A DNA stretch of 64,000 nucleotides from Acidithiobacillus sp. AMEEHan (GCF_030996345.1 NZ_CP118747.1:1486001-1550000); one strand, 5' to 3'; positions 8,919-17,537 are shown, counted from the stretch's first letter. Notes: a model not told the origin generated them from the sequence alone. Made by a program: numbers and translations.

Positions 8919-10235
8919 TCACTGCATGAGCTCCTGGTGGCGCTGGCCAAAGTGTTGTGCAATATCACCCATTATTCGAGCCGTATCACGCGTGCTTGAA
9001 GCCGTTTGGGCAGCGAGCTTGTAGGCCTTGTCCGGACTCATACCCCCGCTAATTAAAACTTTGGCTAGGTTTTCGCCATTCGGGCCAATCTCCTGCAGAT
9101 AGGACTGAATTTCTTTCTTCCCATTTTCTGCCGTGGAGTGAAGTTTCTGGTCATGTTTTTGCGCGCCTGGAGAGTTCTGGTACGCTTCCCGGAATAATCG
9201 TTCTTCTTCCGCGTTACGTCGCGCCGCAACCTGCTGCGGGCTCATCGTTCGCTCTTTTTCGAGTCGTGCGTTAACGTGCGCTTTGGTAAATGGCTCGGTA
9301 TCTTTGCCTAAAGGAATCGGCGAAAATTGAGCAATATAACCGAATCTCAAATCTTTAATCTGATAGGTGTGATTGGTGCCTGGCTTGACGGTGTGGAGCA
9401 AATAATTTTTGCTAACTTTGTCAGTTACAAGACAGGAGATGTCCATTCTCCTTGCTGGGCGCCCAAAAGACTTGCCCGCTTTATCGTCGCCGGTGGTCAC
9501 TAGTGCACTATTGAATACCGCACCGACAACCGGTTGCTTTAAAATGGCGAAGTCATCGGCCCCAGAAAAACCTGGAACTTTTGGTGGCGGGATATCTTCG
9601 TAGCCAAGCGCTTCTGCCGCGCGAACAATTTCGTCTCGTACGACGCGCGGATCGCCTGTGGTGAGAAAAAAAACTGCGCGAGTAAAAGTCTGCATCTGTG
9701 TCCTGACGCCCGGTTTAGGAGATAAAACGGTTGAAGCTTTGAGCGCCATCCACTGTTCAGTTCCGCTGGGTGCGAAGAGGATGCCTTTGGCACCCAGCGC
9801 AGCTTGGAGAGCTGGCAGCGAGACAACAAAATCCTTGAGATCATTGGAGAATGTAATGCCATGGGGAGGTGGTGGACGATCTAATGGCTCACATAAACCC
9901 TTTGTAGCGAATTGTTGCGTGATATGATCAAAACGCTGGCTTTCCACCCCTCCCCAAAGAAAAGAAGAGCTGACTTCACCATTCCATGCCCGCGAGCCGG
10001 AATAGTCTCCTGAGCTCAAACCGTTTAATACGACAGTCCCATTTTTTATAGCGAGGTCGTTCGCCCGAGGGTAGGGATCGCCTACGCCCATGGATTTGAC
10101 TTGCAGCGCACTCTTGGGCGCGGCAGGGGTGGGGTGGAATTTCAGAGATGATTCCTGGGCATAGGATGGTGGTGCCAACGTCAGCAAAGCGAGAGCGCAG
10201 GTTATGGATAAAGTGAGGTTACGTTTCATAAGCAT
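8919..10235 (-). CDS. exported paralogous protein C of unknown function (Tad locus triplet)
   Basis: This 438-residue exported protein has a signal peptide nearly identical to that of the 7486-8796 product (ITCALALLTLAPPSYAQ). It also has the same ordered blocks: VGDPYPRAND, LGAKGILFAPSGTEQW, FLTTGDPRVVRDEIVRAAEALGYE, FGYIAQFSPIPLGKD, and the tail GQRHQELMQ. It starts four bases after the TadG-like gene. The near-identical ends suggest tandem duplication followed by divergence of the central part. The function is unknown. A secreted protein encoded between tadG and tadE is most economically a Tad-system accessory, but this is inference from position. Confidence 0.65.
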   Translation of the reverse strand: MLMKRNLTLSITCALALLTLAPPSYAQESSLKFHPTPAAPKSALQVKSMGVGDPYPRANDLAIKNGTVVLNGLSSGDYSGSRAWNGEVSSSFLWGGVESQRFDHITQQFATKGLCEPLDRPPPPHGITFSNDLKDFVVSLPALQAALGAKGILFAPSGTEQWMALKASTVLSPKPGVRTQMQTFTRAVFFLTTGDPRVVRDEIVRAAEALGYEDIPPPKVPGFSGADDFAILKQPVVGAVFNSALVTTGDDKAGKSFGRPARRMDISCLVTDKVSKNYLLHTVKPGTNHTYQIKDLRFGYIAQFSPIPLGKDTEPFTKAHVNARLEKERTMSPQQVAARRNAEEERLFREAYQNSPGAQKHDQKLHSTAENGKKEIQSYLQEIGPNGENLAKVLISGGMSPDKAYKLAAQTASSTRDTARIMGDIAQHFGQRHQELMQ

Positions 10236-10238
10236 TGG

Positions 10239-11879
10239 CTACTCCGCGATGTTCAAGGCAAGTACCTGCGCCTTTTCGGTAGGAGTGAGATCGACCAGAC
10301 GGGCCGTCCAGAAGGGGCTGAATAGATTGGCGCGTTCGTCGAGCCCATCGCTCCTGGGCCAGAGCTCCGCCGGGCGGCGGAAGTAGACCTGGGCGGCGGC
10401 AGCAGCGCGCACTCCCGGGTTTTTGCCGGCTCCCTGGGTAGTCAGGTGCATATTGAGCCAGCCAAGGCGGGTGTTGGTCGCGTCGGAATCGTGGCTGATG
10501 CCCAAGGCAGTAACCGAATCGCGTACTTCGGTCTTGGGGAGATCGACGACCACGATGTAGCGTGGGGCGCTGTCAGTCAGGTCTGCCCCCGGACGCTGAT
10601 CCTGCCAGACAAGGTCACGATATGGTGAGATGCCTTTCTGACCCAACAAGGCCATATCGCGACTGGCATACTCCGAAACGATGCGGCTCATGCCACGACT
10701 ATCGCGGGACCATGCACCCTGGTAAACGGGAAAAGACGACCACTGAACGGTTTTCGCCTCGCCGGATGCCTGCGGATTTACCCTTGGATCGGACCAGTTG
10801 CGAGGGCCGCTAGCATTGTAGTCGAAATTGCCCTGATCTCCTGCCCAAGAGCCGCCGCGCGCCCAAGAGTCGGAGTACGTCGTTTTCCAGCAAAGGCGGG
10901 GGATGATTCGTCCGCAAAAAGGTCCGAAAATTTGCACTTGTGTAGAAACACTATCCGCACCCGACCAGACATAGTCGCTATTGGCATTGGGCGCAAATTG
11001 GCTGCCACCACTCTTGTGCGTCCCGATGCGCACAACCAGCGCATTGATAGTCAAGGGACGCTCAACGTCGTGGTCGCGGTTTACCGTAAATGCCTGCGAG
11101 CCTTGGTTGATCATGCTGGCCATGCGTGCGCGCCCTCCCGGATCGGAACCGTTGGCGTCCGCATTTTCGCCCCAGCGCGTTACGTAATTGCGTCGAGCTG
11201 CCCAATAGGGTGCAACGGTGGTGGCAAGACCTGCTGCGGTAAAGTTCAGTACTCTCGCTTTGGGACCAGCATTGAGCCGGACAATCTGTTCCACCGTTTT
11301 TTGCAGGGCACCGTTGGGTGTGCTGTTGGCGAGCGCCAAGTTGAAGGCTTCAGAGGCGCCGGAATATGCCACATCCGCGCCGGAGGCCACGGCCAAAAAA
11401 GGCAGTGCGTAGACTTGGCCCGTGGCGTAAACGATCTTGGCGTTCGCCTCGATGGCCTGACGATAGGCTTCGACGGCGCCGCCGGCACCGATGAGACTAG
11501 CTACAGCCTGAATGGCCCGCAGCGGCGTTTGGATATTCTCGCCAGCCTGGCGCACATAGCGCGACCACGAGAGAATGCTCACCGCTTGGCCAATGGCGAT
11601 TTGATTGGTGAGCATGGCGCGGTTGAGGTAGGCATCGAGATTCATCTGCCGGGCTTGCAATTCCATGGCAGAGAAAGCCGCTGCATCGGCGGCGTTCTGT
11701 ACGCGCAGCTTGCTGGAGGTAAGCTGCCCGGTGTTGAAGACTAGGAGCACGCCAGCAATGGCGACTGGAATCAACAGTACAGCGAGCAAAGCCGCCTGTC
11801 CCTGTTCACGGCGCGCTTTTCCCCTCTTGCGCCGTGGGAAAAGGGAAAACGTTGGGCAGGAAACTTTCCGGTTTTGCAT
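10239..11879 (-). CDS. tadG: TadG-like pilus assembly protein
   Basis: This 546-residue protein has a basic N-terminus followed by REQGQAALLAVLLIPVAIAGVLLVF, the single membrane segment of TadG-type proteins. The AADAAAFSAMELQARQMN run (Tad-like/DUF2134 type) follows, then a long extracytoplasmic domain. The ATG at 11877-11879 is preceded by AGGAG; a longer open frame upstream only mirrors the pilin gene in another frame. TadG is thought to anchor or organise the Tad machine across the envelope. The first 100 residues support the call well. The rest is not assignable to a named domain. Confidence 0.72.
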   Translation of the reverse strand: MQNRKVSCPTFSLFPRRKRGKARREQGQAALLAVLLIPVAIAGVLLVFNTGQLTSSKLRVQNAADAAAFSAMELQARQMNLDAYLNRAMLTNQIAIGQAVSILSWSRYVRQAGENIQTPLRAIQAVASLIGAGGAVEAYRQAIEANAKIVYATGQVYALPFLAVASGADVAYSGASEAFNLALANSTPNGALQKTVEQIVRLNAGPKARVLNFTAAGLATTVAPYWAARRNYVTRWGENADANGSDPGGRARMASMINQGSQAFTVNRDHDVERPLTINALVVRIGTHKSGGSQFAPNANSDYVWSGADSVSTQVQIFGPFCGRIIPRLCWKTTYSDSWARGGSWAGDQGNFDYNASGPRNWSDPRVNPQASGEAKTVQWSSFPVYQGAWSRDSRGMSRIVSEYASRDMALLGQKGISPYRDLVWQDQRPGADLTDSAPRYIVVVDLPKTEVRDSVTALGISHDSDATNTRLGWLNMHLTTQGAGKNPGVRAAAAAQVYFRRPAELWPRSDGLDERANLFSPFWTARLVDLTPTEKAQVLALNIAE

Positions 11880-11897
11880 CGCTAGACTCCTGTAAAG

Positions 11898-11926
11898 CCT
11901 CCCCGCATCCCAACGGACGGGGGAGG
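11898..11926 (-). promoter_or_regulatory. intercistronic hairpin between Flp pilin and tadG-like gene
   Basis: Seven-base-pair inverted repeat: CCTCCCC at 11898-11904 pairs with GGGGAGG at 11920-11926. It lies in the gap between the pilin stop and the tadG-like start. There is no strong U-run after it on the minus strand, so it is more likely an mRNA-stabilising or attenuating hairpin than a full terminator. That would allow much more pilin than downstream product. Confidence 0.5.
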
Positions 11927-11952
11927 AAAGCGCCAGGTTACTTCGGCAAAAA

Positions 11953-12258
11953 TTACTTGCCGCCGGTGCCGCCGGTGCCGAGGACGCTCGCAGAGCTGTA
12001 GTCGCCCATGCTCTTCTGCTTGGTGCCCAGGCTATTGGCATTGCTGGCAGTGCCCTTCGCGTTGCTGACGTTGGTGCTGGAGTCATTGCCCGCGAGCTCC
12101 GCCGCAATACCGGCCACCTGGTGACGCATGGTCTGGCCGAAGAACGAGAACACGGCGATGGCGGAGATGGCAATCAGGGCCACAACAATCAGATACTCGG
12201 TCATGCCCTGACCCGCTTCACGAACCGACTTACGAACTGCAATCAACTTCTGCTTCAT
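11953..12258 (-). CDS. flp: Flp-type major pilin (first copy)
   Basis: This 101-residue Flp/Fap pilin has a basic leader, the cleavage motif AGQGMTEYLIVVALIAISA with Glu at +5, and one hydrophobic helix. An unusually long Ser/Asn/Gly-rich tail ends GTGGTGGK; classical Flp pilins are shorter. The ATG at 12256-12258 is chosen because GGAGGG lies six bases upstream. A second, related pilin gene follows at 12328-12606. Cleavage by a TadV/CpaA-type peptidase is expected, but no such gene is in the window. Confidence 0.9.
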   Translation of the reverse strand: MKQKLIAVRKSVREAGQGMTEYLIVVALIAISAIAVFSFFGQTMRHQVAGIAAELAGNDSSTNVSNAKGTASNANSLGTKQKSMGDYSSASVLGTGGTGGK

Positions 12259-12327
12259 ATAACCCTCCATCAGGTGAGAGAAACAACAACCACGGTGTCC
12301 TTGCCAATACGGGCAAGAATGGTGAAA

Positions 12328-12606
12328 TCAACGCTTTTTCAGATCATTGGCCGAGGTATAGTCGCTCATGGATTTGGTTTTGTTCGCATTCGTGGCAGCG
12401 TAGTCTGCCTTTTGCTTGGCATATTTGACGCCGTATTTGGTAGAGTCGGTGCCGACGAGTTCGTGCGCCAATCCAGCAACCTGGTTACGCATGGTTTGTC
12501 CAAAACGGGAAAAGACGACAATGGAAGAAATGGCAATGAGTGCCACGACGATCAGGTATTCAGTCATGCCCTGACCGCGTTCTCGAGGTTTTCCTGTAAT
12601 CAACAT
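12328..12606 (-). CDS. flp: Flp-type pilin (second copy)
   Basis: This 92-residue pilin carries RGQGMTEYLIVVALIAISS, which matches the neighbouring pilin almost exactly through the helix. The tail differs (Lys/Ala/Asn-rich, ending DLKKR). GGGAGG lies upstream of the ATG at 12606. It is first of the two pilins in transcription order. The conserved helix with a divergent surface tail fits two pilin subunits that co-assemble or are used alternatively. It starts 47 bases after the HTH/OmpA fusion gene. Confidence 0.9.
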   Translation of the reverse strand: MLITGKPRERGQGMTEYLIVVALIAISSIVVFSRFGQTMRNQVAGLAHELVGTDSTKYGVKYAKQKADYAATNANKTKSMSDYTSANDLKKR

Positions 12607-12653
12607 GTATTACGCCTCCCTCATCAGAAAATGAAGATCCCCTTCACAACACC

Positions 12654-14513
12654 TTACTGTCCGGGCAGGAAATCCAGCGCCCGGGCAATGCCCCAATGCC
12701 CACTGGCGTACAGCCCGTTTTGGGTGGCACGCAGCGCCGCGTGGGCGGCAGGATCCATGCCGGGCGTGCTGCCCGCGCTGCTGGAGGCCTGGCTGGGCGA
12801 GTTTTGCGAAGTCATGGCCGGAACCCCGGTAGCCCCTCCGCTCGCGCTAGCGTTTGGCACAAAACCTGGGGTGAGATTGACGACTTCCACGCGCCGGTTT
12901 TTGGCGCGGCCTGCATCATTTTGATTGTCGGCGACGGGCTGCGTTGCCCCGAGGCCGCGGGTGGCAATCTGCTTGCCTGGCACGCCCAGCTGTTCCAGCG
13001 CCACCTTGACGGCTTGAGCCCGCTCTTCGGAGAGTTTCTGATTGAACGCGGCAGACCCGATGGCGTCGGTGTGGCCATCAAGCCCAACCATCATCCGGGG
13101 ATTTTGTTTGAGTACCTGAGCCAATTGAGCAATAGGGGCTTGGGCGTCGGGGCGAAGAGTGGCTTTGTTGTAGTCGAACGGGATGTGCATGGCAAAGCGT
13201 CCCCGACTTTGCAGCGCCTGGCCCATTTCCGATGCGGTAACGAGCTCGCGATCGCCTTGTACCATGCCGGTCTGCATGGGCTTGGTTTGCACGGCGTAGA
13301 CGTAAGTCTCGCCCCTCCCCTGTGGGCTGGAGCCCGATACCCAGAGATAGACCCAGGTTTGCGCACCATTGGGAGAAATGAGTCGAGCGGTACTCATCCG
13401 GCCGCCACCGTTTCCGAAGAAGGTCTTGAAATCTCCAGCGGGCTGCCACAGGGGATTGTGCTGAAAGACATCTCCAATATTGTGCTTTGTGTTGCAGGCG
13501 TTGTTGGCGCATTGCCAGAGAATTTTGAAGCCTTCCTGTTGCAAGGTTTGCTGATAATTGCTCATGATTTCGAGAGGGGAGCGATCGGTCGGGCTGTAGT
13601 AATCGATGTAGACGACCTCTCCTTGTAGATTTTCGGCCCGACTGGGTTCGCCTTTGTCGTCAAAAGGACCTGTTGGCATCCGTATTTCATCGAAATGCTG
13701 ATGCTGATAAGTGAGCAGGCTACTGCCTGGGTAGGGATGTAAAAATGGTAGATTCTGCCCTTTTTCGGCAGAAAAAGCTGCGTGGGGAAGTATGGAGAGT
13801 GATGCTGCGGCCATTGCCAGCGGTAGCATTTTTTTAGCAGCCGTTGCAGGATGTAGCAATTGCTTCTTGTTTTTTCGATAACATTGCCAAAGGCAGACCA
13901 TTAGTTCCTCTCTTTTGTTGACGCCAAATTTTTTGTACAAGCGTTGCAGTCGGCTGTTTACCTGGGACCGCGGAACGGCGATATCTTTCGCAATTTTCCC
14001 GGCTGAGTTGCCGCGCAACAGAGACAAGATGATTTCCCGGTCTTGTACGGAAATGGGTGGGAAAAAAGGAATATTGGTGCGCAGACGCTGGTGAAGATCC
14101 CAGAGTTCTCGAATCAACTGTTCACTAGTACTGTTGCGGCACCCTTCGAGCTCGGCGAAGAAAACGTAAGACCGGTATTGAACAGTGGAAAGAAAGGTGT
14201 ATTGATCTGCATCCCACGCGAGTAGGCCCGCGGATGCACGCGCGAGGCTTCGACGCAAAAGACTCCGGGATTGCTCTCCTTTTGGCCAGCGCGCCTTCGG
14301 GAAACGCCACCACGGATGCGGTTCCAACTGGCCGTTGGGAAGACGCAGACATCGGTAGACGGTGATGCGCTGGATGGGCGATTCGGAGTGGAGAGCAACT
14401 GGCCGGGGATAGTACTCTGCTGCCCGGGGTGGCGTGAGCGCTTCTGACGCTGGAACGGCATCCTTGCTCACAAAGGTATCGACCCGACTAAACAGACGGA
14501 TATACTTGCACAT
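12654..14513 (-). CDS. fusion of LuxR-type HTH, membrane segment, DUF4892-like and OmpA C-terminal domains
   Basis: One uninterrupted 619-residue frame holds parts normally found in separate proteins. Residues about 154-206 resemble a LuxR/FixJ-type helix-turn-helix (ISVQDREIILSLLRGNSA, then IAKDIAVPRSQVNSRL). Residues 228-247 form a hydrophobic segment like a signal peptide or anchor. After that comes a DUF4892-like region (YPGSSLLTYQ, VYIDYYSPTDRSPLEIM). The OmpA/Pal peptidoglycan-binding domain (about 455-560) has GLDGHTDAIGSAAFNQKLS and NRRVEV. GGGAG lies before the ATG at 14513. A cytoplasmic HTH joined to a periplasmic peptidoglycan-binding domain suggests a ToxR-like one-component regulator at the head of the pilus locus. 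Alternatively, internal initiation near residue 220 gives a separate OmpA protein. Confidence 0.7.
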   Translation of the reverse strand: MCKYIRLFSRVDTFVSKDAVPASEALTPPRAAEYYPRPVALHSESPIQRITVYRCLRLPNGQLEPHPWWRFPKARWPKGEQSRSLLRRSLARASAGLLAWDADQYTFLSTVQYRSYVFFAELEGCRNSTSEQLIRELWDLHQRLRTNIPFFPPISVQDREIILSLLRGNSAGKIAKDIAVPRSQVNSRLQRLYKKFGVNKREELMVCLWQCYRKNKKQLLHPATAAKKMLPLAMAAASLSILPHAAFSAEKGQNLPFLHPYPGSSLLTYQHQHFDEIRMPTGPFDDKGEPSRAENLQGEVVYIDYYSPTDRSPLEIMSNYQQTLQQEGFKILWQCANNACNTKHNIGDVFQHNPLWQPAGDFKTFFGNGGGRMSTARLISPNGAQTWVYLWVSGSSPQGRGETYVYAVQTKPMQTGMVQGDRELVTASEMGQALQSRGRFAMHIPFDYNKATLRPDAQAPIAQLAQVLKQNPRMMVGLDGHTDAIGSAAFNQKLSEERAQAVKVALEQLGVPGKQIATRGLGATQPVADNQNDAGRAKNRRVEVVNLTPGFVPNASASGGATGVPAMTSQNSPSQASSSAGSTPGMDPAAHAALRATQNGLYASGHWGIARALDFLPGQ

Positions 14514-14809
14514 TTCGTCGCTCCCTCATGGCAGCCTGGTCCGGCTGCGTCCTTTAAGCGCGGATCCTACCAGTTTTTTTATGAATGTCTATGAACTTGG
14601 GATAAGGAAAATAAGACCATAAAATCAGTTAGTTATAATCTTAGGATTAAGACAACAAACAGATTCGTCTGTCCGGCGCAGGCTTCTGGCGTTCGCGAGT
14701 GCGGGTCCCAAGTCATGCCTGGGCAGTCGGGGCGGATTCGGATTCCTTCGAAGGGCGTCGTACGCTACCGTGGGGGTGCAACTGCATCGCGGAAGAAACC
14801 GGGTCCGCA
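14514..14809. other. intergenic region upstream of the Tad locus
   Basis: There is no convincing gene here. The stretch adjoining the HTH/OmpA gene (about 14560-14660) is A/T-rich and is the probable promoter region of the pilus locus on the minus strand. I did not find a promoter I would trust. The rest, up to the hdrB1 terminator at 14810, shows nothing I can name. Confidence 0.5.
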
Positions 14810-14836
14810 ATAAAAAAGCCCCACCGTGGTGGGGCT
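14810..14836 (-). terminator. rho-independent terminator after solitary hdrB1 copy
   Basis: Nine-base-pair stem: AGCCCCACC (14817-14825) pairs with GGTGGGGCT (14828-14836). On the minus strand it is followed by a run of six U. It sits 26 bases downstream of the hdrB1 stop, closing a one-gene transcript. Confidence 0.9.
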
Positions 14837-14861
14837 CTTGGCTAGTGGATCGTTGGCCGCT

Positions 14862-16208
14862 TCAGCCGTGGGCGGTCTTCATATTGATTTGCTGATTGGT
14901 AGCGAGTTCGGGGTTGTAGAGGTACTCCACATTCCCTTGCTCGACCTGCTTCAGGTATTCCTGGAAATCGGCCTTGGCCTTATCCCAGCTGATGCCCATC
15001 TTCTCCACCAGATCCTCGCAGGGGGAGGCGTGCCACTGCAGCTGCACGATCTTGAACGGATCGGCACCACAGGCCAAGGCCGCCAACTGCACGTCGGCAA
15101 TGATCGGCACGGAATAGTTCATGTCGTGCGCCTTGCCGATCCACTGGTTCTTGTCCATGGTGGTGATGCAGCCGGTGTCGATGCCGATCATCACATCCGC
15201 CTTGGCTTCTTCCCGCGCGACCTTGATCTTGCGGTTCATGGTGAAGCTGCGGGTGAACTCGCGCTCGGAGATGATGTGGCGGAAACCGAAGCCGCAGCAG
15301 TCATACCAGGTGGAGTAGTCGATGACCTGCGCCCCCAGGGCCTGGGCCACCGAAGTACCCACCGCCGTACGGTTGCCACCGAGAACCGTGTTGTCATACA
15401 CCGCATCCTCGGCCACCATCTTGTAGTAGTGGCAGGCAGCGTGCACGGTGACCCGGATGTTGCTCATGTCGATGGTCTGCAATTCGCTGGCGATGCGGTT
15501 GCGCATCACGTGCAGCCACTCGCTGTAGTGCACCACTTCTTCGGGAATGACGATCTTGCCGTCCACCAGACGCCCGAGCTTGCCGAGGATCTTCTTGACC
15601 TTTTCGCGCAGTTCGGCAGATTCGATCAGGTACTTGCGAATCTCCTTGTAGTTGCCGAAGGAAGTGCCACAGTGTACCAGGGGGTAGAAGTGGCCATTCT
15701 CGAAGCCGTGCTGCTTGCCGGAGACATAGGCCTGGTGGAAGTTGCGCAGGAATACGGCGGCCAGGGATTCGACATTGCCGATGCCGGAGCCATGATAGTT
15801 CCAGGCGGTGCAGGAGGTCTGGTCGGTCTCGTCGAGGTAGTCGATACCGAACTTGTTCATGAACCACATGAGGCTGGTGGGATAGCCGGGGATGTTGCCG
15901 CACTGCCCGCAGCTCTTGTGATGCCAGAGCTGGTTGGTGGGCACCCGCTTCTTCCAGCCGAAGAGGGTTTCGACCTCGATCGGCTTGTGATCATCGGTGA
16001 TGCGATGGACGATGATCTCGCCCTCTCTCTCCAACTCCCACATGTGCTCGCGGATGTCGTCCATGCGCTCGCCCAGATCCACCGAGCGCCGGTCGACATG
16101 GTTGCGCACCCACGCCGTCGCCGCTTCGGCTTCCTCGGCTTTCAGATTGGTGTCCTGAAAAAAGGCACCGTGCCCGGCTACCCCTTGCTGCGTCGTGTTT
16201 TCACTCAT
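14862..16208 (-). CDS. hdrB1: sHdrB1-like heterodisulfide reductase subunit B, solitary duplicate copy
   Basis: This 448-residue protein matches the sHdr cluster copy (53179-54522) residue for residue up to position 445. It then ends AHG instead of GA. HdrB-type proteins carry a Cys-rich catalytic cluster site; visible motifs are KSCGQCGN, HAACHYYK, YDCCGFGF and DTGCITT. The gene is monocistronic, with an AAGGAG ribosome site and its own terminator. The DNA differs from the cluster copy by scattered, mostly synonymous changes. Similarity stops at the start codon and just before the stop, so flanking signals are unrelated. It may raise the dose of HdrB1 or be expressed under different conditions. 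Confidence 0.93.
   Translation of the reverse strand: MSENTTQQGVAGHGAFFQDTNLKAEEAEAATAWVRNHVDRRSVDLGERMDDIREHMWELEREGEIIVHRITDDHKPIEVETLFGWKKRVPTNQLWHHKSCGQCGNIPGYPTSLMWFMNKFGIDYLDETDQTSCTAWNYHGSGIGNVESLAAVFLRNFHQAYVSGKQHGFENGHFYPLVHCGTSFGNYKEIRKYLIESAELREKVKKILGKLGRLVDGKIVIPEEVVHYSEWLHVMRNRIASELQTIDMSNIRVTVHAACHYYKMVAEDAVYDNTVLGGNRTAVGTSVAQALGAQVIDYSTWYDCCGFGFRHIISEREFTRSFTMNRKIKVAREEAKADVMIGIDTGCITTMDKNQWIGKAHDMNYSVPIIADVQLAALACGADPFKIVQLQWHASPCEDLVEKMGISWDKAKADFQEYLKQVEQGNVEYLYNPELATNQQINMKTAHG
14875..16208 (-). repeat. long inverted repeat, copy 1 (hdrB1 coding region)
   Basis: About 1.33 kb, nearly identical to 53179-54512 in opposite orientation. The match covers only the coding sequence. 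No transposase, short terminal repeats or target duplication were seen at its edges. Confidence 0.93.
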
Positions 16209-16354
16209 TGCAAACTCCTTGTCGGCCCTGTGGGCCCAGACTATGATCCATTGCCGTGTCCGTTTTGGATCTCTTTATAGTTGACTATTATGCTCTTCTA
16301 TATTTCTAAAGCCAAGTCAAGGATTTTGTTGCAGACGGTCAGGTGGGAGTGAGG

Positions 16355-16648
16355 ATGGAGGCAAAAACCGATATTGGACAGCGCTGTCGCACATTGTTTG
16401 AGAATCCCGTCGTACGGGCCAAGGGATGGCGTAGCAATCTCTTCTGGCGCCCAGAAAACCCCCAGAATCCCTACGGCGCCTTGCGTGTTGATGGGGAAGA
16501 ATTGGAGGTTCTATTGGCGGCGATTGTTGGGGTAGAGGCGAGGAGCCGGCCTACCCTGGAACAACGTCAACCGGGTCGTGCGAGTTTCATCGAGCGATCC
16601 ATTGCGCACGGAGAACTGCCGCTGCTGACCTACCAGAGTGATTCTTGA
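16355..16648 (+). CDS. conserved-looking small protein of unknown function upstream of RimK-like gene
   Basis: This is a 97-residue, probably cytoplasmic protein (MEAKTDIGQR start). No motif is recognised and it has no signal peptide. The ATG at 16355 is preceded by GGGAGTGAGG; a GTG 12 bases upstream is possible. It overlaps the RimK-like gene by four bases (TTGA), so the two are almost certainly co-translated. A partner or substrate role for the ligase is plausible but not shown by sequence. Confidence 0.6.
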   Translation: MEAKTDIGQRCRTLFENPVVRAKGWRSNLFWRPENPQNPYGALRVDGEELEVLLAAIVGVEARSRPTLEQRQPGRASFIERSIAHGELPLLTYQSDS

Positions 16649-17537
16649 CCTCCGTCGCGATCCTGTCACGCTACCCGCAGCTTTATTCCACCCGTCGCCT
16701 GCAGGAGGCGCTGCGCGTGAGGGGGGTGGATGGTCGTGTCCTGCAGCCCGAGCGCTGCGCCCTGCACGTCCAGCAAGGAAACTTTCACCTATATTATGAA
16801 GGGCAGCTCCTGCCGCCTCCCGAAGTGGTGCTGCCGCGTTTTGGCAGTCCCCTGACCCAACTCGGCGTGCGCCTGCTACGGCAGCTGGCGGCGCAGGGTA
16901 GCTATTGCCTCAATAGCGGTGATGCGATCCTGCTCGCGCGCGACAAGTTCCTTTCCCTGCAAATCCTCGCCAGCGCGTCGTTGCCGGTACCGGAGACTTG
17001 GTATCTTGCCGATGCTTCGGCGACGGAAACGGCACTCGCGCAATTGGGAACGCCACTGGTCAGCAAACTGCTCAGCGGCTCCCAGGGCGTTGGCGTCAAC
17101 CTCGCGGAGAGCCGTGGAGGGGCGCGAGCGCTGGTGGATACCCTGCTGCAATTGCAGCACGAAACCCTGCTGCAACGTTTTCTGCCGGAGGGGAGGACTA
17201 TCGCATGATCGTCCTGGGTAACGAGGTGCTGGCGGCCATGCGGCGACGGGCGGGACCGGGAGAGTTCCGTAGCAATCTGCATCGGGCCGGGACGGCTGAA
17301 CTCGTGGATGCCGGAGATGTTCTAGTGCTCCTGGAGAAGTTGGCGCTTGCCGCAACGGTGGCCTTGGATCTGGATTTTGCCGGAGTGGATCTGATGCTCG
17401 ATGAGCAAGGCGCTCCAGTCATCCTGGAGGTCAATCCCGTCCCCAGCCTGGAGGGCATCGAGCGCGTGAGCGGCATCGATATCGCTGGTAGAGTCGTGGA
17501 CTTCGCTCTTAGTCGCCGGGTGCAGGCATCTGCCTGA
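16645..17537 (+). CDS. RimK-family ATP-grasp ligase (reading frame broken by one-base deficit)
   Basis: RimK-type ATP-grasp ligases join amino acids such as glutamate to a protein or small-molecule acceptor. The first frame (from TTG at 16645) gives the N-terminal pre-ATP-grasp domain and VSKLLSGSQGVGVNLAE, the nucleotide-binding loop. The second frame continues with DYRMIVLGNEVLAAMRR, GEFRSNLHRAG, LDFAGVDLM and VILEVNPVPSLEGIE, the metal-binding end. The join is at a G run (17190-17193) that is one base short. One more G gives LPEGEDYRM and a single protein of about 297 residues. The acceptor is unknown. The 3' end overlaps plsC tail to tail. Confidence 0.8.

Noticed and set aside
11880-12173. 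N-terminal extension of the TadG-like gene
   Set aside because: It overlaps the pilin gene in another frame, is low-complexity Arg/Ala/Pro/Ser, and the ATG at 11879 has a good ribosome site.
12300-12317. Inverted repeat CTTGCC/GGCAAG between the two pilin genes
   Set aside because: Only six base pairs with no U-run. Too weak to call a terminator or regulatory element.
14625-14810. 61-codon frame upstream of the Tad locus
   Set aside because: Arg/Pro-rich, no ribosome site and no family signal.
14862-16208. The solitary hdrB1 copy as part of an insertion sequence
   Set aside because: No transposase, terminal inverted repeats or direct repeats flank it; similarity ends at the coding boundaries.
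17190-17537. rimK-like, lipB, mreC, mreB and others as real pseudogenes
   Set aside because: Every break is one base short in a G or C run, the rest of each gene is intact, and essential genes are included. Assembly error is the simpler reading.
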